The notes: generated by a model not told the origin, from the letters alone. A stretch of 5,855 bases of DNA from Nitrospinota bacterium (GCA_022567815.1 JADFGI010000206.1:1-5855); one strand, 5' to 3'. Positions 1 through 4,761 are shown, numbered from the stretch's first letter. Made by a program: numbers and translations.

Positions 1-427
1 AATCCAGATCGATTCTGCTGGGATGATGCGCGAAAGAAATCAGTTTCATGGCGATTTTCAAGGTGGTGAACGCCTTTTTGTAGAGCGGAAACTGGAAAAA
101 CAGTTCTTCGGTACGCAGAACATCCACCGCGTCCCGGACCTCTGAGAAAATGTTTTCGAGGTAATCCGGGTCCGAAAGGATTTGCCGGTAAACCGATTGA
201 GCTTCTTTGTCCTCAGGGGTGTAAGCCGGTTTGGCAAGGCGGGCGCGGATGAGCTCGACACAATGGGTCAAATAGTCTCGTGAAAGAAAGACCTCGTAGC
301 TTTCGATATTGAAATCGAATTGATCGACCTCGTGCCCCCTGGTTTCCAGGAAAGCTTTTAATGTAGGCAATGCCAGATACGGCTGGCTGGGAAACCATTG
401 CGGCGGGAAAATCAGAGCCGATTTCAT
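1..427 (-). CDS. B12-binding domain radical SAM protein, N-terminal part (partial)
   Basis: An uninterrupted minus-strand frame of 142 codons runs from an ATG at 427-425 off the left edge, so only the N-terminal domain is present. It opens MKSALIFPPQWFPSQPYLAL and continues with an L-KAFLETRGHEV-QFDFN stretch around residues 23-40. This pattern is typical of the cobalamin-binding Rossmann-like domain that precedes the radical SAM core in the large B12-dependent radical SAM family: a hydrophobic strand, a PP-W turn, Y-LP-L, then GHEV and D-N. The radical SAM CxxxCxxC cluster motif would lie beyond the window edge and is not seen. The start is supported by a GAAGGA Shine-Dalgarno (minus strand of 436-441) about 8 nt upstream. 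Members act in the cytoplasm as SAM-dependent methylases or rearrangement enzymes on varied substrates, so the substrate cannot be named. The neighbour on the right is divergent. Confidence is high for the frame and good for the family. Confidence 0.82.
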   Translation of the reverse strand, partial: MKSALIFPPQWFPSQPYLALPTLKAFLETRGHEVDQFDFNIESYEVFLSRDYLTHCVELIRARLAKPAYTPEDKEAQSVYRQILSDPDYLENIFSEVRDAVDVLRTEELFFQFPLYKKAFTTLKIAMKLISFAHHPSRIDLD

Positions 428-713
428 GGTTAAATTCCTTCAAATGCATCCAGAACTTGTTAGTATTTCTATCGGTAGAGGATAACCCTGCATGGAGGGC
501 CTGTCAATCCGCGCTTTTTATTCCCACCAGTGGGTTTTAAACTCTGTGGCTTGCCACGGCTTTTAAATAAAAATCTTTGTCAGATAACCCGTCCGCTTGC
601 TGCGGGGTCGTTCACATAGCATGGTCCGGGAGTTTTTTCCGGTTGCCGATAACGCCATGTTGATGGGTTGCAAAGTCAGGGAAGGTACGATAAAAGCTGA
701 AAATTGGAATGTC

Positions 714-742
714 TTGACACCCCATAGGGGAAGGACTATACT
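714..742 (+). promoter_or_regulatory. Consensus sigma-70 promoter for the 207-residue gene
   Basis: TTGACA at 714-719 and TATACT at 737-742 are separated by exactly 17 bp. This is a full -35 consensus match and a 5/6 match at -10. Transcription would begin near 749, giving a 5' leader of about 75 nt before the TTG start at 823. The spacer contains CCCCATAGGGG, a short dyad (720-730) that could be an operator; that role is inference. This is one of the two clearest promoters in the window. Confidence 0.8.
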
Positions 743-808
743 TTCTCCCATTCCCAAAATATGGATTGCAAGGTATTGAATTAGAAGTTTTAAACAACTC
801 GTGTTTTA

Positions 809-815
809 TAGGAGG
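809..815 (+). promoter_or_regulatory. Strong ribosome binding site that fixes a TTG start
   Basis: TAGGAGG at 809-815 lies 7 nt before the TTG at 823-825. The same reading frame extends upstream to another TTG at 766, but that one has no Shine-Dalgarno and would add 19 residues. The spacing decides for 823. Confidence 0.8.
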
Positions 816-822
816 TTGTCCC

Positions 823-1446
823 TTGAGCGACCAGGAAACGGAAAAAAAGAATGATGAAGGACAAGAAGGACAAAAGGAAGAAACCGCTGGTGTGGAAATT
901 AAAGATGTCGATTCCCTCGCTGATTTGAGCGAGCTTGAAAAAATTAAGTTAGAGCTCCAAAAAGAAAAAGAAAAAGCGGCCCAAGAACTTGCAGAAGGTG
1001 AAGATGAGGATGAAGACCTTCGGGAAGTCGATTATCTTCAAAAGCTCATCACCCTGTCGGTCCAGTTCGATCACCATTGCAGTATGTGGTTGATGCCCGC
1101 TCACATTGATTGTGGTATAAAATTCGACCATCAGTTGTCAGAAGCTTATGCGAGCAATCTGAACACCATTCAATCCTTTTTGCGGCTCCTGGAAAATGTC
1201 GATGGAGTGACAAGGGAGTTGGTGACGAAGGATGTTATTTTGAAACTGCGGAGTACATTGTCGCTGATATATAGGAACCTGGTGAAACCTTTAATCCGGG
1301 AAGTAAGTTTGATGAAGAAAAAACCCAAATCAGAAAGCCTTGATAATTTCAAAACCAATTGGAATGAAAGGTTGATGGAACTGCAAAAGGCCTGTGATTT
1401 CGAGTATCAGGTTCTCGATTGCAAAGGTTTCATGATTAAGGATTAA
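823..1446 (+). CDS. Unrecognised 207-residue soluble protein, acidic coiled-coil N-terminus and His/Cys/Met cluster
   Basis: I do not recognise the family. The TTG start at 823 is chosen because of the SD at 809-815. There is no signal peptide or membrane segment, so it should be cytoplasmic. Residues 1-35 are polar and acidic. Residues about 36-58 (LSELEKIKLELQKEKEKAAQ) have a heptad-like, coiled-coil pattern, and 59-69 is a strongly acidic linker (GEDEDEDL). From residue 70 the chain becomes a compact, mostly helical domain. Residues 84-103 hold an unusual cluster: H84 H85 C86, M88, M91, H94, C97 and H103, within DHHCSMWLMPAHIDC. A basic KKKPK stretch is at 165-169, and C191 and C200 lie near the end. 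The cluster could bind a metal or haem, but nothing in the sequence proves it. It is transcribed alone from a consensus promoter, and I see no terminator on its own strand within 100 bp of the stop. Coding status is well supported by SD, promoter, length and composition. Confidence 0.82.
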   Translation: MSDQETEKKNDEGQEGQKEETAGVEIKDVDSLADLSELEKIKLELQKEKEKAAQELAEGEDEDEDLREVDYLQKLITLSVQFDHHCSMWLMPAHIDCGIKFDHQLSEAYASNLNTIQSFLRLLENVDGVTRELVTKDVILKLRSTLSLIYRNLVKPLIREVSLMKKKPKSESLDNFKTNWNERLMELQKACDFEYQVLDCKGFMIKD

Positions 1447-1502
1447 AATAGATTATTGTTCGACCTTAGGTATTTGGGGCAAAAGGGTTTTACTCTTCAA
1501 GC

Positions 1503-1529
1503 AAAAAAGCGCAAGGTTTCTCATTGCGC
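1503..1529 (-). terminator. Intrinsic terminator on the minus strand
   Basis: Read on the minus strand, GCGCAA (1529-1524) pairs with TTGCGC (1514-1509). The stem is a perfect 6 bp with a 9-nt loop, followed directly by six T (1508-1503). The plus strand has no T run after the same hairpin, so it is oriented leftward. No minus-strand protein gene lies to its right before the NHL gene, which suggests that a short untranslated transcript ends here. It might also block antisense transcription into the 207-residue gene. Confidence 0.6.
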
Positions 1530-1638
1530 CCGCCAAGGGATAGCGATCTGCAAAAGTTTCAATTCCTCCTGTTAAAAATTTTGGGAGTCATCCCTCGACT
1601 TTCAAATTGAGGTTGCTTAAAATCAATCTCGTTGTAAA
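1503..1638 (-). ncRNA. Candidate small RNA, about 135 nt
   Basis: A minus-strand -10 TATGAT (1649-1644) sits 17 bp from a weak -35 TTTAGT (1672-1667). Transcription from about 1638 leftward would meet the intrinsic terminator ending at 1503. The predicted RNA has an internal stem-loop (CCTC...GAGG, about 1612-1593), a small GGGA-TGAC-TCCC hairpin close behind it, an unpaired AGGAGG, and the terminal hairpin with its U6 tail. The -35 matches the consensus at only 3 of 6 positions, so the call is tentative. I recognise no known RNA family. Confidence 0.33.
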
Positions 1639-1643
1639 TTATT

Positions 1644-1672
1644 ATCATAGAAGCCCCCTGCCGTGCACTAAA
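1644..1672 (-). promoter_or_regulatory. Possible minus-strand promoter for the sRNA candidate
   Basis: On the minus strand, TTTAGT is followed by 17 nt and TATGAT, which itself runs into ATAAT. The -10 is good (5/6) and the -35 weak (3/6). It is of interest mainly because an intrinsic terminator lies about 135 nt downstream. Confidence 0.33.
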
Positions 1673-1688
1673 TCCAAAGATTCTCCAA

Positions 1689-1719
1689 TTGGGTTCAGCA
1701 ATGTGGGGAAAGATATATA
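1689..1719 (+). promoter_or_regulatory. Possible promoter of the NHL-repeat gene
   Basis: TTGGGT (1689-1694) lies 17 bp before GATATA (1712-1717) and 19 bp before TATATA (1714-1719). Transcription would start near 1725, about 50 nt before the ATG. Between them the leader can form a CGCAA/TTGCG stem around 1731-1750. The match is partial and the assignment rests partly on position. Confidence 0.33.
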
Positions 1720-1773
1720 AGCTTCTCTCACGCGCAACCTGGAAATTGCGTTAAATATCAAGTAAGGAGTCCT

Positions 1774-2802
1774 ATGTCGGAAGAATCGCAAGAAGAAAAT
1801 TTAGAGCCAGCAAAATCGGAGGAGGAATCCATTCCCACTGATGCTATTGCGGTTTTGGATGGCGAAATCCTTCCCGAGGAGCAACCGGAAAAGGTTGAGG
1901 TTGACCATACCCAGTTATACGTCTGGATCGCTGATTCCGGAAACGATAGAATACAAAAGTTTGATGGTAATGGAAAATTCCTGTTCAGCTTTGGCCGGTC
2001 AGGAGGAACGCGGCCACCCTACAGCCCCGGCGAATTCAAGACGCCAAGCGCAGTTACCATTGATACCAATGGCAATATCTGGGTGGCGGATACGGGGTGC
2101 CACCGGATTCAAAAATTTGATTCCGATGCCGATTTCCTCCATGTATTCGGCAGTGAAGGGTGGGGACAGGAGAAGTTTTATTGGCCCGAATGTATTTTAG
2201 CGGAACCCACTGGAACCATTCTGGTTGTCGACACTCACAACCACTGTGTCAAGCGTTATGATGATGACGGAGAATTCCTGCTTAGCTTTGGATTCGCCGG
2301 TGATTTTGATGGATTTCTCAAGTTTCCTTCCGGCATTGCCCTGGACCGGGAGGGCAATATTTATGTGGCCGACCGGGACAATCAAAGGATTCAAATTTTC
2401 AACGAAGACGGACAGTTTCTGTCAAAATTTGGTGAATACGGGTTTGAGCAGGGGAGGCTGAATTTTCCCAGTGGAATCCTCGTCCGTCAGGATGGCACCA
2501 TTATAGTTGCTGAAAAAAGTCAGAATCGTTTGCAATTATTTTCTCGTGAAGGGGAAAGCCTGGGAGTTGTGGGAGAAAACGGCAAACGAGACGGGCAATT
2601 TAATTGTCCAGTAGATCTGGTTGAAGATCCTTATGGATATGTATTTGTCGTCGATACCATCAATCAGCGGATTCAAAAATTTGATCCGGATCTAAATTTT
2701 GTATCCAAATGGGGTGTGATTGGGAAGGAGCCTGGTCAGTTCCGGGAGCCTGCCGGCATCTGCCTCTCATGGGAACCGGATTGGGCGCCACGAGAAGAAT
2801 AA
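1774..2802 (+). CDS. NHL-repeat six-bladed beta-propeller protein
   Basis: This 342-residue protein has an acidic, low-complexity N-terminal tail (residues 1-45) followed by six NHL blades at about 48-74, 100-126, 147-173, 194-220, 241-267 and 288-314. Each blade follows the pattern G-x-hydrophobic-V-A/V-D, N-Q/D-R-I-Q-K/I-F, D-G-x-F-L, F-G. The second conserved strand (NDRIQKF, CHRIQKF, NHCVKRY, NQRIQIF, QNRLQLF, NQRIQKF) recurs with an exact 47-residue period from blade 2 to 6. Blade 1 carries a 5-residue longer loop. The C-terminal EPAGICL can close the propeller against the first blade. No signal peptide is seen, so it is probably cytoplasmic, unlike many bacterial NHL proteins, which are exported. 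NHL propellers bind proteins, RNA or ligands; no catalytic residues can be assigned and the partner is unknown. The ATG start has AAGGAG at 1764-1769, a short 4-nt spacing. It is a single-gene unit closed by the terminator at 2826-2867. Confidence 0.93.
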   Translation: MSEESQEENLEPAKSEEESIPTDAIAVLDGEILPEEQPEKVEVDHTQLYVWIADSGNDRIQKFDGNGKFLFSFGRSGGTRPPYSPGEFKTPSAVTIDTNGNIWVADTGCHRIQKFDSDADFLHVFGSEGWGQEKFYWPECILAEPTGTILVVDTHNHCVKRYDDDGEFLLSFGFAGDFDGFLKFPSGIALDREGNIYVADRDNQRIQIFNEDGQFLSKFGEYGFEQGRLNFPSGILVRQDGTIIVAEKSQNRLQLFSREGESLGVVGENGKRDGQFNCPVDLVEDPYGYVFVVDTINQRIQKFDPDLNFVSKWGVIGKEPGQFREPAGICLSWEPDWAPREE

Positions 2803-2825
2803 TTAAGAATCTTGCCGTGAATTGA

Positions 2826-2867
2826 ATTCCAGGTCACCATCGAATCAAAAACCTGGAATATTTTTTT
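2826..2867 (+). terminator. Strong intrinsic terminator after the NHL gene
   Basis: ATTCCAGGT (2826-2834) pairs perfectly with ACCTGGAAT (2851-2859), a 9-bp stem with a 16-nt loop, followed by A and seven T (2861-2867). It lies 24 bp after the NHL stop and ends only 19 bp before the next start codon, so it separates the two genes transcriptionally or attenuates read-through. Confidence 0.85.
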
Positions 2868-2885
2868 AATGATGGGAAACGGTTC

Positions 2886-3494
2886 ATGAAGATGAAAATT
2901 AATTTTTTGGGTGTCATTAAACCGGCCTTTTTTTTGGGTGTGCTGTTGTTTTGCCTGGAGTCCACAGCGGGCGCCGAAATGAGCGCGGCAGACAAAGATC
3001 CCATTTTCGGCGGCCAGATACTTTCTTTGACTGACAAGAAGGAAGGATTGAAACCGTCCAATGATCCAAGGTATCAGGACAACCATGACGGAACCGTCAC
3101 CGACCTGAAGGAAGGGTTGATGTGGAAGAAGCAGGATTCCTATCAGGAGGAGAAAAAATGGCTCAACTGGCAGATGGCCCAGACCTATCTTGCCGATATC
3201 AATGAAAAGCGTTTCGGGGGATACGATGATTGGAAATTGCCCACCCGCAAACAATTGGCGACCCTGTACGAAGTGAATAAGAGCATACCTTGGAAATATT
3301 ATTGGACCGTCAACCAGGTCCATCTGGACCCGGTTTTTGGATATACCAGTTGTTGTTTCTGGTCGAGCGAGATCCATAAAGAAGAATACGCATGGACCTT
3401 CAATTTCATCCGGGGAAAAGCGTATCCCAGCCCCAGGGGCGGTCCGGGTTTGTCATTGTCGACGATCCGCCTGGTAAGGGAAATCAGTGAATAA
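2886..3494 (+). CDS. Exported DUF1566 (Lcl_C-type) domain protein
   Basis: This 202-residue protein has a classical signal peptide: basic MKMK, a hydrophobic core at about 7-24 and a probable cleavage after STAGA at residue 30. The mature part matches the DUF1566/Lcl C-terminal pattern: RYQDNHDGTVTDLKEGLMWK (62-81), W-NWQMAQTYL (92-102), GGYDDWKLPTRKQLATLY (111-128), CCFWSSE (156-162), YAWTFNFIRGKAY (168-180) and a terminal IRLVRE (194-199). These W/D/LPT/FWSS/RLVR landmarks define the family, found in many periplasmic or surface proteins, often as the only domain. Its molecular role is not established and I do not infer one. The length is that of a single-domain member. The SD is weak (GGGAAACGG just upstream), and ATG 2892 is a possible alternative start two codons in. 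The 3' side abuts the hairpin-repeat block 3 bp after the stop. Confidence 0.88.
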   Translation: MKMKINFLGVIKPAFFLGVLLFCLESTAGAEMSAADKDPIFGGQILSLTDKKEGLKPSNDPRYQDNHDGTVTDLKEGLMWKKQDSYQEEKKWLNWQMAQTYLADINEKRFGGYDDWKLPTRKQLATLYEVNKSIPWKYYWTVNQVHLDPVFGYTSCCFWSSEIHKEEYAWTFNFIRGKAYPSPRGGPGLSLSTIRLVREISE

Positions 3495-3497
3495 GAA

Positions 3498-3531
3498 CCC
3501 GCTACGCGGGAGGAAAAGCCTGCTACGCAGG
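3498..3531. repeat. Two tandem mini-hairpins with covarying arms
   Basis: CCCGCTACGCGGG (3498-3510) and CCTGCTACGCAGG (3519-3531) start 21 bp apart. Each is a 5-bp stem with a TAC loop. The third base pair differs (C-G versus T-A) but stays complementary, which suggests that the structure is conserved. A GAGG follows the end of each. They begin 3 bp after the DUF1566 stop codon and lack a T tail, so they are not classical terminators. Confidence 0.7.
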
Positions 3532-3562
3532 AGGGCTGACGTTCGCTACGCTCACGAGCCCT
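3526..3562. repeat. Repeat B, copy 1 (37-bp perfect direct repeat)
   Basis: This segment is identical over 37 bp to 3612-3648. It folds as GGGCT (3533-3537) with AGCCC (3557-3561), then a GA bulge, an inner CGT/ACG pair, a TC/TC internal loop, GC/GC and a TAC loop. Its left end overlaps the second tandem mini-hairpin. Confidence 0.85.
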
Positions 3563-3575
3563 GAAGCCAATAATG

Positions 3576-3614
3576 TATCGCACGTTAATATTGGGTCCAG
3601 CGTCACGCTGGCGC
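3576..3614. repeat. Repeat A, copy 1
   Basis: A 39-bp unit running from TATCGCACG through GGGT into the palindrome CCAGCGTCACGCTGG (3597-3611) and GCGC. It matches copy 2 at 37 of 39 positions. Similarity extends weakly to the left (GCCAATAA against GCCATATAAA of copy 2). Confidence 0.85.
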
Positions 3615-3648
3615 AGGAGGGCTGACGTTCGCTACGCTCACGAGCCCT
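3612..3648. repeat. Repeat B, copy 2
   Basis: Identical to 3526-3562, offset by 86 bp. It directly follows, and overlaps by 3 bp, the GCGC end of repeat A copy 1. The hairpin spans 3619-3647 with the same GA bulge and TAC loop. Confidence 0.85.
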
Positions 3649-3692
3649 TAAAATACTTCGCACGATGGAAGATCCAGTTAGCCATATAAATT

Positions 3693-3731
3693 TATCGCAC
3701 GTCAACATTGGGTCCAGCGTCACGCTGGCGC
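3693..3731. repeat. Repeat A, copy 2
   Basis: Two T-to-C differences from copy 1. The palindrome is at 3714-3728. The unit is preceded by GTTAGCCATA (3677-3686), which also precedes copy 3. Confidence 0.85.
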
Positions 3732-3744
3732 GGGGAGGAAGCTT

Positions 3745-3767
3745 GGGCCTGACGCTACGCGAGGCCC
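3745..3767. repeat. Repeat B-like hairpin, diverged
   Basis: GGGCCT (3745-3750) pairs with AGGCCC (3762-3767). After a GA bulge (3751-3752) comes CGC/GCG with a TAC loop (3756-3758). This is the architecture of repeat B with different stem bases, again keeping the GA bulge and the TAC loop while the paired bases change. Confidence 0.65.
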
Positions 3768-3795
3768 TGAAAACCATAGACCCCGCACAATACGA

Positions 3796-3909
3796 TCGTC
3801 ATCGCGAGCCGCTACAAGCGGCGCAGCTGTGATGTTCCACCCTTGCCTTCATGCCCCGAAGGGGTAGATCCAGGGTCTCTGGGTTGCTTCGCTCTGCTCA
3901 CAATGACGA
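3796..3909. mobile_element. MITE-like element of about 114 bp with imperfect inverted ends
   Basis: The left end TCGTCATCGCGAGC (3796-3809) and the inverted right end GCTCACAATGACGA (3896-3909) match at 12 of 14 positions. Inside are the hairpins GCCGCT-ACA-AGCGGC (3808-3822) and CCCC-GAA-GGGG (3854-3864), and no coding frame. From memory, repeats with a GTCATTGCGAGC end and a GCGAAGC core occur widely in environmental genomes, so this is probably a non-autonomous interspersed repeat. No transposase or clear target-site duplication is seen here. It sits between repeat A copies 2 and 3. Confidence 0.5.
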
Positions 3910-3922
3910 GTAGCGGGAATCC

Positions 3923-3974
3923 GTTAGCCATAAACTCATAGAACGTTAATACCGGGTCCAGTGTCACGCTGGCG
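3923..3974. repeat. Repeat A, copy 3 (diverged, with left extension)
   Basis: Begins with GTTAGCCATA (3923-3932). From 3937 it matches copies 1 and 2 with about six mismatches. The palindrome at 3958-3972 has one change (CCAGTGT), which gives a G-T pair in place of G-C. Confidence 0.75.
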
Positions 3975-4004
3975 GCGTGAGCAAACTCGCCCTCCGCGGA
4001 GGAG

Positions 4005-4022
4005 CCAGCGTCACGCTGGCGC
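4005..4022. repeat. Repeat A, copy 4 (palindrome only)
   Basis: CCAGCGTCACGCTGG at 4005-4019 followed by CGC is identical to the core of copies 1 and 2, but the left half of the unit is absent. A perfect 12-bp palindrome CCTCCGCGGAGG (3991-4002) lies just before it, replacing the usual flank. Confidence 0.75.
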
Positions 4023-4145
4023 TGACCGCTTATTGATATAGATTTTCGATTGGTTTTCCGTATCAATCTCCGGCCCCGAAAGCACCTTGATTTAATGCCT
4101 TCCTCAAGGCGGGTCAGTCCCCAAATGGCGAAAGCATGTGTAGCA

Positions 4146-4176
4146 ATTGATAGCGAATTTCATTTCGCAAATCAAT
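4146..4176. promoter_or_regulatory. 31-bp dyad upstream of bfr, possible operator or hairpin
   Basis: ATTGATAGCGAA (4146-4157) and TTCGCAAATCAAT (4164-4176) are inverted repeats with a 6-nt centre and one extra base in the right arm. A -10-like TATATA (4183-4188) follows closely, so a regulator bound here could overlap the -35 region of a bfr promoter. It is not a good match to the standard Fur box. Which protein, if any, binds it is unknown. Confidence 0.42.
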
Positions 4177-4278
4177 AGTAACTATATAAAAAATAAGGAC
4201 TTGTATGGATTCTCTATCCTGTTAGGATGAGTCACTAAAGGGACGATTACCCAAATTACCAATGAGGGTTCTAAACTG

Positions 4279-4285
4279 AAGGAGG
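4279..4285 (+). promoter_or_regulatory. Ribosome binding site of bfr
   Basis: AAGGAGG is a near-perfect Shine-Dalgarno ending 5 nt before the ATG at 4291, and it fixes the start. Confidence 0.85.
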
Positions 4286-4290
4286 TTGTT

Positions 4291-4761
4291 ATGCAGGGGG
4301 ACAAACAGGTTATTGAAGCTCTCAATGATGTTTTGATGGCGGAGCTGACAGCGATCAATATTTATTATATTCATTATAAAATGCAGGATAACTGGGGCTA
4401 CGAGAAATTGGCCAACCACTCGAGAGAAGAGTCGATGGGCGAGATGAAGCACGCCGACAAAATGATTGAACGCATCTTGTATTTGGAGGGAGTGCCCGAT
4501 ATGGCAAAGTATGATACCATTCTTGTCGGAGACACCTGCGAGGAGCAATTGAATAACCAGTATGCGATAGAAACAAAACACGTGGCGCGATTGCAAAAGC
4601 ACATTGCTCTTTGCATCCAGACAAAGGACTTTGGCAGTAAGGAAATTTTGGATGGTATTCTGGAGGATACCGAGGAAAGCTGTGATTGGTTGGAAACCCA
4701 GTTTCAGCGCATCAAGGACATCGGCATCGAAAATTATCTCACCGAACACATGCACGGATAA
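4291..4761 (+). CDS. bfr: Bacterioferritin, haem-ligand subunit lacking two ferroxidase ligands
   Basis: This 156-residue protein starts MQGDKQVIEALNDVLMAELT and aligns without gaps to E. coli Bfr (158 residues) through the functional sites. Bacterioferritins form 24-subunit cytoplasmic shells that oxidise Fe(II) at a di-iron centre, store it as mineral, and bind haem between subunit pairs through Met52. Present here are E18, Y25, W35, E51, M52 (haem ligand), H54 and E94, with EMKHAD at 51-56 and LFLEG-type RILYLEG at 61-67. The helix-D motif DEEGHIDWLE is DTEESCDWLE instead: residue 127 is Thr rather than Glu and residue 130 is Ser rather than His. Two of six di-iron ligands are therefore missing. 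Established work on two-subunit bacterioferritins describes one subunit with the haem Met and a defective centre, and a partner with the complete centre. This protein fits the first type. It is convergent with fur and followed by an intrinsic terminator at 4825-4861. Confidence 0.95.
   Translation: MQGDKQVIEALNDVLMAELTAINIYYIHYKMQDNWGYEKLANHSREESMGEMKHADKMIERILYLEGVPDMAKYDTILVGDTCEEQLNNQYAIETKHVARLQKHIALCIQTKDFGSKEILDGILEDTEESCDWLETQFQRIKDIGIENYLTEHMHG

Larger units (their letters stand above)
428..822. other. Divergent intergenic region upstream of the 207-residue gene
   Basis: This gap of about 395 bp separates the minus-strand radical SAM gene from the plus-strand gene at 823. Its clear content is the SD of the left gene (436-441), the consensus promoter at 714-742 and the SD of the right gene (809-815). 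Two short GC hairpins at 523-534 (CCCAC/GTGGG) and 546-557 (GTGGC/GCCAC) each have only 2-nt loops at full pairing. Short T runs follow them, but they are too weak to call terminators. I see no credible coding frame between 440 and 700 on either strand. Confidence 0.6.
1447..1773. other. Gene-poor intergenic region of 327 bp
   Basis: No plus-strand gene is visible. The region holds a minus-strand intrinsic terminator (1503-1529), a minus-strand promoter-like pair (1644-1672), a dyad CCTC...GAGG (about 1593-1612), and plausible promoter elements plus the SD for the NHL gene close to its right edge. The open minus-strand frames across it lack supported starts. Confidence 0.5.
3495..4290. other. 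796-bp non-coding region: hairpin-repeat mosaic plus bacterioferritin leader
   Basis: From 3498 to about 4022 the sequence is a dense, relatively GC-rich patchwork of short inverted and direct repeats, itemised separately. Apparent long minus-strand frames across it, which repeat RARERSERQPS and ASVTLDP, are translations of the repeats and not genes. From about 4023 the composition turns AT-rich and holds small inverted repeats (ATTGATA 4032-4038 with TATCAAT 4061-4067; GCCTT/AAGGC 4097-4110), the 31-bp dyad at 4146-4176 and the bfr ribosome binding site. Confidence 0.75.

Noticed and set aside
213..449. 78-codon minus-strand frame starting MHLKEFNHEIGSDF
   Set aside because: It is a shadow of the B12-binding radical SAM gene in another frame; the frame starting at 427 has the SD and the family pattern.
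523..575. Pair of hairpins with T runs as terminators
   Set aside because: Full pairing leaves 2-nt loops, the T runs are short, and no plus-strand gene ends upstream in the window.
766..822. 19-residue N-terminal extension of the 207-residue protein from a TTG at 766
   Set aside because: The TTG at 823 has TAGGAGG at 7-nt spacing, and the upstream TTG has no SD.
1559..1750. Minus-strand open frame of about 64 codons (contains LYIFPHIAEPNWRIFGFSARQ)
   Set aside because: The only ATG gives about 29 codons, with no good SD and no recognisable family. An overlapping second frame is equally open, and the sRNA interpretation explains the promoter and terminator better.
3498..4022. CRISPR array
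   Set aside because: Repeats differ in length and sequence, are irregularly spaced, have no uniform spacers, and no cas gene is near.
3299..4066. Long minus-strand open frames sharing RARERSERQPS and ASVTLDP peptides
   Set aside because: The shared peptides are translations of the A and B DNA repeats. The frames overlap hairpins, lack ribosome binding sites and change frame between copies, so they are not genes.
4097..4135. Riboswitch or REP-like GGGTCAGTCCCC element in the bfr leader
   Set aside because: Only a GCCTT/AAGGC stem and a short GGGTCAGTCCC motif are visible; no known riboswitch core could be matched.
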